Source: Saprospiraceae bacterium (lineage in GTDB: Bacteria; Bacteroidota; Bacteroidia; Chitinophagales; Saprospiraceae). From it: a stretch of 64,000 bases of DNA. The first letter of the stretch is position 1. Each line of letters begins with the position of its first letter. A program made the position numbers and the translations under genes. Positions 1 through 8,618 of the stretch are shown in pieces. The notes under the pieces were generated by a model that was not told where the DNA came from, did no database searches, and saw only the letters and a program-made list of their open reading frames with translations. The DNA lies in NCBI GenBank assembly GCA_016712145.1, contig JADJRO010000001.1:1984501-2048500 (forward strand). The letters run 5' to 3'.

Positions 1-533
1 CGCACATCAAAATTCAACCAAATAATTTTACATCCCAAGCCAGGTGTTGAAACGGCCACAGCATTTCCGGTTGTTGGGTTAAAACAAGTAATTTGAGATA
101 AATCGATTGTAAATTGAGAAGGATCATACGTACAGGTTCCTGGACCAATATTCGTTTGGCTACTGGCAGAACCGGAACAACTTATAATACCATGCGCACT
201 GGGAGCCATAATACCATCATCAATTGATCCATCCGAATTCCAGTGCGATCCTCCGGTCCAACGCTGCGTGCATTCACAGGGACTATCGTTTCCGATCATA
301 AATGAACCTGTAGAATTAAAATGAATTCCATCAGTTAAATCTAAATGAAAGATCCCCTGATCGTATTTAATTTCACAAGAATGATTCTTGACAGAATCTC
401 CTTCATGGGTTCTGGATATTTTTGAATTTATAGGGGGAACATAGTTATAATATGCCTCAGCGTGCATTTGAGCGCTGGTTAATAAAAATAGTAAAAACGC
501 ACTATTGTTCCTCAGACTGAATAGTGAAAACAT
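1..533 (-). CDS. Secreted protein of unknown function, 3' end outside window
   Basis: An open frame on the minus strand starts with ATG at 533 and runs without a stop past position 1, giving at least 177 codons. The first ~26 residues form a signal peptide: hydrophobic FLLFLLTSA core, then an Ala-rich cleavage region. The mature part is polar and rich in Ser, Thr, Gly and Asp, with several Cys (a CEC pair and isolated Cys), as in extracellular beta-sandwich proteins of Bacteroidota. I do not recognise a family. Because the C-terminus is missing, a T9SS sorting domain cannot be checked. A TACTTTTG box at 570-577 lies about 30 nt upstream of the likely transcript start region and supports this start. 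Confidence 0.7.
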   Translation of the reverse strand, partial: MFSLFSLRNNSAFLLFLLTSAQMHAEAYYNYVPPINSKISRTHEGDSVKNHSCEIKYDQGIFHLDLTDGIHFNSTGSFMIGNDSPCECTQRWTGGSHWNSDGSIDDGIMAPSAHGIISCSGSASSQTNIGPGTCTYDPSQFTIDLSQITCFNPTTGNAVAVSTPGLGCKIIWLNFDV

Positions 534-569
534 GCTTCGGTTTTTGATTGGTTCTAATCTTCGCTAAAA

Positions 570-577
570 CAAAAGTA
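570..577 (-). promoter_or_regulatory. Bacteroidota -7 promoter box for the secreted protein
   Basis: TACTTTTG on the minus strand matches TAnnTTTG, 37 bp upstream of the ATG at 533. No convincing -33 TTG is seen at the usual spacing. Confidence 0.4.
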
Positions 578-719
578 TTTAGAGCAATCCAGAGCTGTAG
601 CCGTAATTAATAAAAGATAATTAATATTTATTATTGAAATTCATAGCTGACTATAAACTACATTTATACAAAATGAAAAAAAATGTATAGATGAATTTAC
701 AATATCTGAATTTATAGTT

Positions 720-1070
720 TTAATCTTCAAATTTCAATGCGACGTTTTGAATAGCTCCACCCAATTGAACTTGTTTATAGAGCGTTAGTTGGCAATTTTC
801 AACGCGTGAATCAAAACGTTTAACGGTCTGAAGAACCCGCTTTGCAATATTTTCCAATAAGGCTTCAGGTTGTTTCATTTCAGATTGTATCAGCGTATAG
901 ATTGTTTCATAATTGAGGCTGTCATCCAAATTTAAGAGCTCTTTATCGGGAATTTTAAAATCCAGTCTAAGGTCCATTTTTAATTCTGTCAAAAGCATTC
1001 GTTCTTCGGGATAATATCCATAATGACCGAAAAAGCGCATTCCTTCTAAAACCAGGCTAATTTTTTTCAT
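720..1070 (-). CDS. folB: Dihydroneopterin aldolase
   Basis: FolB converts 7,8-dihydroneopterin to 6-hydroxymethyl-dihydropterin and glycolaldehyde in cytosolic folate synthesis. At 116 residues the protein has the usual length of this small tunnel-fold enzyme. Visible family features are the N-terminal strand followed by GHYGYYPEER, whose Glu corresponds to the pterin-contacting Glu. A NYE segment lies in the middle, LLENIAKR follows (family form LLEHVA), and a Lys in TLYKQ sits where the catalytic Lys is expected. The usual KP.P motif is replaced by KQVQLGG, a mild divergence. The gene stands alone, with the divergent gcdH on its 5' side. Epimerase or FolX activity cannot be excluded from sequence alone. 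Confidence 0.85.
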   Translation of the reverse strand: MKKISLVLEGMRFFGHYGYYPEERMLLTELKMDLRLDFKIPDKELLNLDDSLNYETIYTLIQSEMKQPEALLENIAKRVLQTVKRFDSRVENCQLTLYKQVQLGGAIQNVALKFED

Positions 1071-1124
1071 TTATCCTTTTATAATATTAACAAGCTGTTT
1101 CATTGCTGCAGGCTGAGTCTTATA

Positions 1125-1132
1125 TAAATTTG
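1125..1132 (+). promoter_or_regulatory. Bacteroidota -7 promoter box for gcdH
   Basis: TAAATTTG matches TAnnTTTG, and a TTG at 1103-1105 lies 19 bp upstream as a -33 element. The predicted transcript starts near 1139. This argues that translation begins at the ATG at 1158 and not at the TTG at 1140. Confidence 0.55.
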
Positions 1133-1157
1133 TGCAAAATTGACGAAAAGAAAAGAC

Positions 1158-2354
1158 ATGACATCAAAAACCAAAGGATTGGATCGTTACGAAGGTCATG
1201 ATTATTACCAGATCGACGAATTGCTCAGTGAAGAACATTTATTGGCCCGCCAAGCGGTCCGGGAATGGGTAAAGCAAGAGGTAAGTCCAATCATTGAAGA
1301 ATACAGCAATAAAGCAGAATGCCCACAGCATTTGTTTAAGGGATTGGCTGAAATTGGTGCCTTTGGGCCCAGTCTTCCCCGCGAATACGGGGGTGGTGGC
1401 ATGGATGAAATTGCATATGGGGTTATCATGCAAGAATTAGAACGGGGAGATTCTGGAGTGCGGTCAATGGCTTCGGTGCAAGGATCCCTGGTCATGTTTC
1501 CAATTTATAAGTTTGGCTCTGAGGCCCTTCGGAAAAAATACCTTCCCAAACTGGGTTCTGGTGAATTTATTGGTTGTTTTGGACTTACAGAACCTGATTT
1601 TGGCTCCAACCCCGCTGGAATGATTAGTACCGTTAAGGATGATGGCGATAGTTATATACTTAATGGTTCGAAAATGTGGATCACCAATTCCCCGGTTGCG
1701 GATCTTGCAGTAGTTTGGGCTAAAAATGAAGCTGGAGAAATTCTTGGAATGGTCGTTGAAAAAGACTCCAAAGGATATTCAGCACCTGAAATCCACGGGA
1801 AATGGTCTTTACGTGCTTCCATAACCGGAGAATTGGTCTTTGAAGATGTACGGGTACCCAAATCAAATGTGTTTCCAGAAGTAAAAGGTCTAAAAGGTCC
1901 ACTGTCCTGTCTTTCTAAGGCGCGTTATGGAATTGCATGGGGCGCATTGGGAGCAGCGTTGGATTGTTACGATACAGCCCTTCGCTATGCCAAAGAACGG
2001 ATTCAATTTGGCAAACCGCTTGCTGCCTTTCAATTGACTCAGAAAAAATTGGCTGAAATGATTACTGAAATTACCAAAGCCCAGCTCATGGCCTGGAGAT
2101 TGGGTGTATTGGCCAATAATGGTAAAGCCAGTCCTGCACAAATTTCTATGGCTAAAAGAAACAATGTCCATACCGCTTTGGTTATTGCAAGGGAAGCTCG
2201 TCAAATCTTAGGAGGAATGGGAATAACCAATGAATATCCTATAATGCGTCACATGATGAATCTTGAAACCGTTTTAACATATGAAGGGACTCATGACATT
2301 CATTTGTTAATTACCGGAATGGATATTACTGGAATTAATGCATTTGAAAATTAA
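1158..2354 (+). CDS. gcdH: Glutaryl-CoA dehydrogenase (acyl-CoA dehydrogenase family)
   Basis: This FAD enzyme oxidises and decarboxylates glutaryl-CoA to crotonyl-CoA in lysine and tryptophan breakdown, passing electrons to ETF. It has 398 residues from the ATG chosen; a TTG six codons upstream is possible but overlaps the promoter. The glutaryl-CoA-specific signatures are clear: ELERGDSGVRS, including the Arg that contacts the glutaryl carboxylate in the human enzyme; GCFGLTEPDFGSNP for FAD and acyl binding; RIQFGKPL; ILGGMGITNEYP; and the catalytic Glu in YEGTHDIH near the C-terminus. These fit GCDH better than short- or medium-chain dehydrogenases. No lysine-degradation neighbours are present, so the pathway role comes from family knowledge. 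Confidence 0.9.
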   Translation: MTSKTKGLDRYEGHDYYQIDELLSEEHLLARQAVREWVKQEVSPIIEEYSNKAECPQHLFKGLAEIGAFGPSLPREYGGGGMDEIAYGVIMQELERGDSGVRSMASVQGSLVMFPIYKFGSEALRKKYLPKLGSGEFIGCFGLTEPDFGSNPAGMISTVKDDGDSYILNGSKMWITNSPVADLAVVWAKNEAGEILGMVVEKDSKGYSAPEIHGKWSLRASITGELVFEDVRVPKSNVFPEVKGLKGPLSCLSKARYGIAWGALGAALDCYDTALRYAKERIQFGKPLAAFQLTQKKLAEMITEITKAQLMAWRLGVLANNGKASPAQISMAKRNNVHTALVIAREARQILGGMGITNEYPIMRHMMNLETVLTYEGTHDIHLLITGMDITGINAFEN

Positions 2355-2407
2355 TATACAATATTCTGCGTATTGATCGTTTTACACTAGCAATTTTAAA
2401 TTGAATT

Positions 2408-3631
2408 TTGGAAACTACTTTACATTTTTCAGATTATAAATTATGCAAGCTTTTTGCTTGTGTTTGTATAGTGATCTTTTGCTGCACTCAAGTTGGATTT
2501 ACTCAGGTTCAAAATACCAATGACATCTTTCTTCAAAATGGATCTTTTGAGGGAATTCCTAAATGTTGTGAACCCCCGAATGGATGGATTGATTGTGGAT
2601 TTAAAGGGGAAACCCCACCCGATGTGCAACCTGCTCTGGATGATAAAAATCAACCCTTCTTTAGCGTTACGAAATCAGCTTTTCATGGAAATACCTATCT
2701 CGGGATGGTGGTCCGTGAAAATGATACCTACGAACGCGTATCTCAGCGATTGATAAAACCCCTACTTAAAGGGACTTGCTATTCTTTTAGCATCATGCTG
2801 TGCAGATCGAGTACGTATCTGAGTGCTTCCAATAAAAATGAGCCCACCAATTTAAAACAATATACAACTCCGGTGATTTTAAGAATTTGGGGGGGTGAAG
2901 CATTTTGCAATCAGAAACAATTGTTGGCTGAATCTCCTTTAATTGATAATACAGACTGGAAAAAGTTTGAATTTGAATTGGAAGCAAAATACGATTTACA
3001 GTATCTTGAATTGGAAGCCTTTTACAAAACACCTGTACTGTTTCCATACAATGGAAATATTTTGTTGGATAATGCGTCTCATTTAACGGTCATACCCTGT
3101 CCAACAGATCCGGCATATGATAAATACAAAAAAGAACGCGACGCGACGAAATCAAAAAATACGGTAACGGTTGCAAAGCCCAAAGAAAACGCTAAAACTA
3201 AAACCACCAATGGAAACGGGACGACCGCCAAACCAAAAGAACGTATTTTAAAATACCTGGATAATAGCAAATTGAGTGTTGGTCAAGTAATGAAAATCGA
3301 AAAATTGTATTTTGAAACGGATTCAGCCAGATTTAAGTCCGAATCAAATACTGTACTGGATGAATTATACGAATACCTCAATAAAAATAAAAAAATCCGG
3401 ATTGAAATTGGGGGCCATACCAATAATAAATGCGCTGAAAAATATTGTGAACGCTTATCCTTGTTACGTGCGGAAGCAGTAAAAGAATATCTGGTAACAA
3501 AAGGCATTGATACCAAACGAATTAATTGCAAAGGATATGGTGGAAAAAATCCGGTTGCATCCAATTCAACAAAAGAAGGTCGGGCATTAAATCAACGCGT
3601 AGAGATTAAGATCCTGAGTATCGCAGGCTAA
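2408..3631 (+). CDS. OmpA-family outer-membrane protein with N-terminal carbohydrate-binding-like domain
   Basis: A 407-residue exported protein. A TTG start at 2408 is the only in-frame start before the signal peptide (hydrophobic ~residues 13-31, cleavage near FTQ). Residues ~40-235 form a beta-sandwich-like domain opening with LQNGSFEG, the pattern of carbohydrate-binding modules in Bacteroidota surface proteins. A Lys/Thr/Asn-rich linker (~240-275) follows. Residues ~295-405 are an OmpA C-terminal domain that normally anchors the outer membrane to peptidoglycan, ending in NQRVEI. The Asp of the usual GHTD motif is Asn here (GHTNNK), while the LSLLRA Arg is kept. Neighbours gcdH and recO are unrelated. 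Confidence 0.8.
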   Translation: METTLHFSDYKLCKLFACVCIVIFCCTQVGFTQVQNTNDIFLQNGSFEGIPKCCEPPNGWIDCGFKGETPPDVQPALDDKNQPFFSVTKSAFHGNTYLGMVVRENDTYERVSQRLIKPLLKGTCYSFSIMLCRSSTYLSASNKNEPTNLKQYTTPVILRIWGGEAFCNQKQLLAESPLIDNTDWKKFEFELEAKYDLQYLELEAFYKTPVLFPYNGNILLDNASHLTVIPCPTDPAYDKYKKERDATKSKNTVTVAKPKENAKTKTTNGNGTTAKPKERILKYLDNSKLSVGQVMKIEKLYFETDSARFKSESNTVLDELYEYLNKNKKIRIEIGGHTNNKCAEKYCERLSLLRAEAVKEYLVTKGIDTKRINCKGYGGKNPVASNSTKEGRALNQRVEIKILSIAG

Positions 3632-3663
3632 GCGGCTCTTTTGACAATTGGTCGCGGCTTAAC

Positions 3664-3672
3664 TAATTTTAC
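3664..3672 (+). promoter_or_regulatory. -7 box variant immediately upstream of recO
   Basis: TAATTTTAC, with a TTG at 3641-3643 spaced 20 bp upstream. It ends only 4 bp before the recO ATG at 3677, so the transcript would be almost leaderless. The same variant occurs before xth (51615-51623) and the 42.9-kb barrel gene. Confidence 0.4.
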
Positions 3673-3676
3673 ACCC

Positions 3677-4390
3677 ATGTTGCAAACTGAAGGCATCGTT
3701 TTTCGCACAACCCGCTTCCGCGAAAGCAGCCTGATCATGGATATCTATACTGCTGAAAAAGGATTGCAATGTTTTATTGCCAATGGGGTTTTTTCAAAAT
3801 CAAATCAACGATTGGCTTCCTTATTTCAGTTGATGAATGTATTAGATCTCTTGGTTTATTACAATGAACAAAAAGAAATTCATCGAATTAAAGAAGTGAG
3901 TCCTGCGATACTTTATCAACGCATCCCATTTGATATAAAACGTTCTGCCATTGGCACTTTTATCCTTGAGGTTTGTCGAAAATCAATCAGCGGACACCAA
4001 ACCAATCCAGAATTATTTCAATTTATTAAAAATTGTTATCAGCAATTGGATTATGAGCAGCAAATAAGTCCTCAATTTGCTATCGATTTTTTATTGGATT
4101 TATCATCTTTTCTGGGATTTAGTCCATTAGATAATTATTCTGAAACTGCAAATTCTTTAGATTTATTAAATGGTTCATTTTGTCCATTTGAGTTATCCAA
4201 CAAATATGCTGTGAATCCTGAAGACAGCCAGTTACTTTTTTTATTAATCCAAAAAAAGACAGGTACTGACTCCTTCAAAACCTTAGAACAACGAAGACGC
4301 ATCCTTGATTTATTATTGTTCTATTTTAAGTTACATTTAGAACATTTTAAAGATATAAAATCGATTGAAGTTTTTAAAGGGATCTTTTAA
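3677..4390 (+). CDS. recO: DNA repair protein RecO
   Basis: RecO works with RecR to load RecA on SSB-coated single-stranded DNA during gap repair. The 237-residue protein has the family's N-terminal OB-fold (TEGIVFRTTRFRESSLIMDIYTAEKG broken over the first strands) and a helical C-terminal half. The four-Cys zinc site of many RecO proteins is not evident: only scattered Cys (for example FCPFEL) are seen, as is common in Bacteroidota. The ATG at 3677 gives the canonical short N-terminus; an in-frame TTG at 3641 would add 12 residues. It is followed 46 bp later by the E1 gene and may be co-transcribed with it. Confidence 0.88.
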   Translation: MLQTEGIVFRTTRFRESSLIMDIYTAEKGLQCFIANGVFSKSNQRLASLFQLMNVLDLLVYYNEQKEIHRIKEVSPAILYQRIPFDIKRSAIGTFILEVCRKSISGHQTNPELFQFIKNCYQQLDYEQQISPQFAIDFLLDLSSFLGFSPLDNYSETANSLDLLNGSFCPFELSNKYAVNPEDSQLLFLLIQKKTGTDSFKTLEQRRRILDLLLFYFKLHLEHFKDIKSIEVFKGIF

Positions 4391-4436
4391 TTGGAATGTA
4401 TTTAACTCACAAACTAAACCAGAGCAATTGCAAACG

Positions 4437-6434
4437 ATGTTGACACCACAAAAAATTCAATACAAGCGTGGCAATTATACAAATGCTGAATTAATAGATT
4501 TATATAATGCCCTCCTTTACCCACGACTCATCGAAGAAAAAATGTTGCTTCTTTTGCGTCAAGGCAGGATTTCCAAATGGTTTTCGGGAATTGGCCAGGA
4601 AGCCATTTCAGTTGGATGCACTGAAGCCCTGGATCAGGATGAATTAATATTCCCACTGCATCGCAATCTTGGCGTATTTACTTCAAGAAAAATGCCTTTA
4701 GATCGATTATTTGCTCAGTGGCAGGGAAAATCTCAGGGTTATACCAAAGGTCGCGATCGCTCGTTCCATTTTGGAAATTTGGACTATGGCATTGTGGGTA
4801 TGATTTCACATCTGGGTCCGCAACTCACTTTAGCCAATGGTGCTGCTTTGGCATCCCTTTTAAAAAAAGAGCAAAAACTGAGTGTCGCATTTACCGGAGA
4901 AGGTGGAACCAGTGAGGGTGATTTTCACGAAGCACTCAATGTGGCTTCTGTATGGTCACTTCCTGTAATTTTTATCATTGAAAACAATGGCTACGGTTTA
5001 TCCACACCAACCTGTGAGCAATACGCTTGTAAACGATTAGCAGATCGCGCCATTGGATATGGAATGGAAGGAATTACCATCGATGGGAATAACATTCTTG
5101 AGGTACATACTACCATCAACAAATTAGCAAAAAGCATCCGGGAACATCCAAGACCGGTGTTGGTGGAATGCATGACTTTTCGGATGCGTGGACATGAAGA
5201 AGCCAGTGGTGTAAAATATGTTCCGAAACAATTATTGGAAGCATGGGCAGAAAAAGATCCAATCACCAATTATGAAAACTGGTTAGTTCAAGAACAGATT
5301 ATTCAAGCGGAAGAAGTTACACACATTCGATCTCAATTAAAAAAACAAATTCAGGAGGAAGTCGAAAAAGTATTTGAATGGCCAGATGATCCGGTCGTAT
5401 TGGAAGATGAATTGGCGGATGTTTACAAAGCATTTGACTTTAAAGAACTTTTACCACCGAAAGATGCCGCTGTAAAAAACATTCGTTTTATTGATGCCAT
5501 ACGCGAAGGATTGCAACAAGCCATGCGAAGACATCCTGATTTGGTGTTGATGGGCCAAGACATTGCTGAATATGGGGGTGTTTTTAAAATAACCGAAGGT
5601 TTTCTAACAGAATTTGGAAACCACCGCGTGCGCAATACACCCATTTGTGAAAGCGCGATCCTCGGTGCTGCGTTGGGCCTAAGTCTTAAAGGCATCAAAT
5701 CAATGGTGGAAATGCAATTTGCAGACTTTGTAAGCAGTGGATTCAATCAGGTAGTAAACAATCTGGCAAAAATTCATTACCGATGGGGTCAACAAGCAGC
5801 TATTGTAATTCGGATGCCTTGCGGAGCAGCAACTCAAGCCGGTCCGTTTCATTCACAAACCAATGAAGCCTGGTTTGCCCATACAGCCGGATTAAAAATT
5901 GTGTACCCTTCCAACCCCTATGATGCAAAAGGACTTTTAATTAGTGCATTTGAAGATCCCAATCCAGTCTTGTTTTTTGAACACAAAGCCCTGTACCGCG
6001 CTGTTAATGGACTTGTCCCGGATGCTTATTACAACATTCCTTTGGGTAAAGCTCGACTTGTACATACAGGCAATTCAATGACCATTATAAGTTATGGCCT
6101 GGGCATTCAATGGGCGCAGGAATTGTTACAAAAAGAATCTTTTGATGCCGATTTAATTGATTTGCGAAGTTTGGTTCCTTTAGACTACGATACCATACGG
6201 GAAAGTGTTTTAAAAACAGGAAAAGTGTGTATTCTACAAGAGGATAATCTGTTTTGTTCTATTGGTTCAGAAATTGCAGCCTGGATTCAGGAAAATTGTT
6301 TTGAAGCATTGGATGCGCCTATACAGCGTTGTGCATCCTTGGACACACCCATCCCGTTTGTAAAGCGTCTGGAGGATCAATACCTGGCTGTTACCCGATT
6401 AGAAGAAAAACTTAGATATTTGCAAGCTTATTAA
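4437..6434 (+). CDS. Fused 2-oxoacid dehydrogenase E1 alpha/beta subunit
   Basis: This thiamine-diphosphate E1 decarboxylates a 2-oxoacid, probably branched-chain (2-oxoisovalerate type) or pyruvate, and hands the acyl group to lipoyl-E2. The 665-residue chain joins two subunits. Residues ~1-340 are E1-alpha, with the ThDP motif from GEGGTSEGDFHEALN to ENNGYG. Residues ~345-665 are E1-beta, with the EGLQQAM..HPDLVLMGQDIAEYGGVF start, a PCGA segment and the EDPNPVLFFEHKALYR stretch of branched-chain-type E1-beta. The same fusion occurs widely in Bacteroidota. The ATG at 4437 is preferred to a TTG at 4365, which lies inside recO. No E2 or E3 gene is in the window. Substrate choice is inferred. 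Confidence 0.85.
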   Translation: MLTPQKIQYKRGNYTNAELIDLYNALLYPRLIEEKMLLLLRQGRISKWFSGIGQEAISVGCTEALDQDELIFPLHRNLGVFTSRKMPLDRLFAQWQGKSQGYTKGRDRSFHFGNLDYGIVGMISHLGPQLTLANGAALASLLKKEQKLSVAFTGEGGTSEGDFHEALNVASVWSLPVIFIIENNGYGLSTPTCEQYACKRLADRAIGYGMEGITIDGNNILEVHTTINKLAKSIREHPRPVLVECMTFRMRGHEEASGVKYVPKQLLEAWAEKDPITNYENWLVQEQIIQAEEVTHIRSQLKKQIQEEVEKVFEWPDDPVVLEDELADVYKAFDFKELLPPKDAAVKNIRFIDAIREGLQQAMRRHPDLVLMGQDIAEYGGVFKITEGFLTEFGNHRVRNTPICESAILGAALGLSLKGIKSMVEMQFADFVSSGFNQVVNNLAKIHYRWGQQAAIVIRMPCGAATQAGPFHSQTNEAWFAHTAGLKIVYPSNPYDAKGLLISAFEDPNPVLFFEHKALYRAVNGLVPDAYYNIPLGKARLVHTGNSMTIISYGLGIQWAQELLQKESFDADLIDLRSLVPLDYDTIRESVLKTGKVCILQEDNLFCSIGSEIAAWIQENCFEALDAPIQRCASLDTPIPFVKRLEDQYLAVTRLEEKLRYLQAY

Positions 6435-6442
6435 ATGAATGT

Positions 6443-6874
6443 ATGGTACAAATAGATCAGATTATTGCAGTTGGAAGTAAAGTTGGATTATTCAAACTCG
6501 TTGCATCACGTTCGAATGGATTGATTCTGGAAGATTTACTGACTCACAAAACGAATTTTTATTCATCCCGAAGCTTTCAATTTTCACCATTGGAATCCAT
6601 TGGAATTTATACCCTGTCCGATAACATTCCTTTAAAAGATGTATATACCCGTTTTTTAGAAAAAGAAAACGAATTGACTCCACCGGATGAAAACGCTTCA
6701 AATGAGGATTACAAAACATATTTTGAAACCATCTTACCAGAATACGATCGCTACCGTGTGCATCTTAAAGACATGCAGAAATGTCTTAAATGGTATTATC
6801 AGTTAAAAGCATTGGGATTTATAAAAACAGATGAACCCTTGATCGATTCAAGCATTGAACCTTCTGTTGCTTAG
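6443..6874 (+). CDS. DUF5606-family protein
   Basis: A 143-residue cytosolic protein that I recognise as the Bacteroidota-restricted DUF5606 family by its opening (residues ~5-45: IIAVGSKVGLFKLVASRSNGLI region) and the conserved aromatic segment before residue 60. The function is unknown. The N-terminal half looks like a small beta-barrel that could bind nucleic acid or ligand (inference). The C-terminal half is acidic and helical and ends in a low-complexity Ser/Glu tail. It starts 8 bp after the E1 stop and 10 bp before the glycosyltransferase gene, so the three are probably one transcript. Confidence 0.75.
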   Translation: MVQIDQIIAVGSKVGLFKLVASRSNGLILEDLLTHKTNFYSSRSFQFSPLESIGIYTLSDNIPLKDVYTRFLEKENELTPPDENASNEDYKTYFETILPEYDRYRVHLKDMQKCLKWYYQLKALGFIKTDEPLIDSSIEPSVA

Positions 6875-6884
6875 TTGAAATTGC

Positions 6885-7625
6885 ATGTATAAACAAAAAA
6901 AAGTGGTGGTGGTATTGCCGGCATACAATGCGGCTCTTACCTTAAAAAGAACATTGGATGAAATTCCAATGGATTTGGTGGATGAATTAATCCTTTGTGA
7001 TGATGCAAGCAAAGACAGCACCTTTGAATTGGCAAAAGAATTGGGAATTCAACATTGCATTCGCCATGAAAACAATCTGGGTTATGGAGGCAATCAAAAA
7101 ACACTTTATTCAAAAGCACTTGAAATTGGCGCAGACATCATTATCATGTTGCATCCCGATTACCAATACACTCCAAAATTAATTCCAAGCATGGTTAATA
7201 TTATTGGAGAAGGACTTTATCCGGTCGTTTTAGGATCCAGAATATTAGGCAAAGGCGCATTAAAAGGGGGTATGCCCTATTACAAATATTTATTCAATCG
7301 GTTTTTAACTTTGGTACAGAACTGGATGGTTGATTATAAATTATCGGAATATCATACAGGCTATCGTGCTTTTTCAAGAACGGTATTAGAGCAAATTTCA
7401 TTTGCAAAAAACTCCAACGATTTTGTATTTGACAATCAAATGTTATCACAAATCATCTATAAAAAATTTGCTATTGCTGAAATTAGTTGTCCAACCAAAT
7501 ATTTTGATGAAGCTTCTTCAATAAATTTTAAACGGAGTGTTACATATGGGATGGGTGTTTTAGGGGTAAGTCTAAAACATTTTCTTCAGCGAAAAGGAAT
7601 TATGAGATTTGAAATTTATTCTTGA
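6885..7625 (+). CDS. Family 2 glycosyltransferase (dolichyl-phosphate mannosyltransferase-like)
   Basis: A 246-residue GT-A enzyme that would transfer a sugar from a nucleotide donor to a lipid carrier or glycan at the inner membrane face. It has the VVVLPAYNA start, the DDAS nucleotide-binding acidic pair (~residues 39-42), LHPDYQY in place of the DxD motif (~88-94), and the GSR plus HTGYRAFSR segments typical of DPM1/GtrB-like members. No membrane anchor is evident, unlike GtrB. Most similar bacterial proteins act in polyisoprenyl-phosphate glycosylation, but the acceptor cannot be told. Its 3' end is followed directly by the 7.6-kb repeat block, part of which reads through its last codons on the opposite strand. 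Confidence 0.82.
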   Translation: MYKQKKVVVVLPAYNAALTLKRTLDEIPMDLVDELILCDDASKDSTFELAKELGIQHCIRHENNLGYGGNQKTLYSKALEIGADIIIMLHPDYQYTPKLIPSMVNIIGEGLYPVVLGSRILGKGALKGGMPYYKYLFNRFLTLVQNWMVDYKLSEYHTGYRAFSRTVLEQISFAKNSNDFVFDNQMLSQIIYKKFAIAEISCPTKYFDEASSINFKRSVTYGMGVLGVSLKHFLQRKGIMRFEIYS

Positions 7626-7850
7626 TGAAAGGAATTTCACTCCAAGATCACTGAAGAGGAATGCGGAGGAGGAGGAGATTAGCTCTGTATTTCTTTGTGC
7701 GTATATTCTTTGTGTGCTTTGCGTTATAGGATTTTCACGCAGAGACGCAAAAAATGCAGTGTTCTTGCTATCAACTGACAACCAACAACTATCAACCAAG
7801 ATATTTCACACTAAGATCAAAGAGGTGGAACACGGAGGAAGAGGAGATTA
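7626..7850. repeat. Interspersed composite repeat, copy 1
   Basis: A non-coding block made of CGCAGAGACGCAAA-like and CGGAGGAAGAGGAGAT-like words plus ACTATCAACCAA words (7767-7799). Read on the minus strand it gives a conceptual peptide (VDSCWL..., ITQS, RRNTE-like, SSSxxxFLxxDL) that reappears on the plus strand at 35286-35471. The two blocks are therefore homologous copies in opposite orientation. The open frames here are repeat translations and are not counted as genes. Confidence 0.7.
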
Positions 7851-7924
7851 ACTTCGATTTTATCGTGTGTTTTGTGATAAGAGATTTTCAACCGTTTAAA
7901 GCCTACCCAAACTATTTCGGGATG

Positions 7925-8485
7925 TTAGCGAATTAAAATGCCTTTCAAAATAATTTGATACACATCGTTTAAATTTTTTTGCAAAATTTTATCCACTTTT
8001 TTAGGAGTGTTATATCTCCAACGGAGTGCTGCCAATAAAATTTGCAAAATTAAATCCGGATCTGTATCTATAAATTTATTCTCGTCGATTCCTTTTTTAA
8101 GAATAATGAGTATTCTTGACTCAAACTGGTTGCGCAATTTTTTATACAATTCCAGATTTTTATCTGAAAGATGTTTATATTCTGTATGTACGATTTGAAA
8201 TGCGTCCCAATGATCTACCTGGTATTTAAGATAAAAACGGATAAACGTTTCTAAGCGTGCCATGCTGGTGCGACGCGTCATTACAATTTCGTCTACTTGC
8301 GAATTCATGTGTTGCAATAGATTCAAGCAAATAGCCGCTAAAATTTCTTCTTTTGATTTAAAATGATTGTATAAACTGGCAGCTTCGATTCCGACAGCTG
8401 AAGCGATTTCTCGCATCGTTGCCGTACCAAATCCCTTGTTATAAAACAGGACTTCTGCTTGCAGTAAAATTTGATTTTTAGTCAT
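7925..8485 (-). CDS. TetR/AcrR-family transcriptional regulator
   Basis: A 186-residue repressor-type protein. The N-terminal ~50 residues are the TetR helix-turn-helix: LLQAEVLFYNKGFGTATMREIASAVGIEAASLYNHFKSKEEIL, described here only by its blocks (GFGTATMREIA, recognition helix ASLYNHFKSKEE). The rest is a helical ligand/dimer domain with no recognisable effector signature. No transporter or enzyme gene is adjacent and divergent, so the target is unknown. The preceding repeat block separates it from the glycosyltransferase. The upstream region (8486-8618) also lies downstream of rpsT, so rpsT and this gene run in the same direction, 133 bp apart. Confidence 0.85.
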   Translation of the reverse strand: MTKNQILLQAEVLFYNKGFGTATMREIASAVGIEAASLYNHFKSKEEILAAICLNLLQHMNSQVDEIVMTRRTSMARLETFIRFYLKYQVDHWDAFQIVHTEYKHLSDKNLELYKKLRNQFESRILIILKKGIDENKFIDTDPDLILQILLAALRWRYNTPKKVDKILQKNLNDVYQIILKGILIR

Positions 8486-8618
8486 AAAAAACGCAGGTCT
8501 CTTGAATCTGGTTAAAGCTTAAAAATACAACCATAATATTTTCAGTACTCGCCCTCAAAAAAAAATCGCGTACAAAAATAATCTGCACACGATTCTTCAT
8601 TTATTCTTTAAGGAAATT

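Noticed and set aside
7572..7851. Small proteins on both strands of the 7.6-kb block
   Set aside because: They lie in the interspersed repeat and reappear as a degenerate frame at 35.3 kb; not counted as genes.
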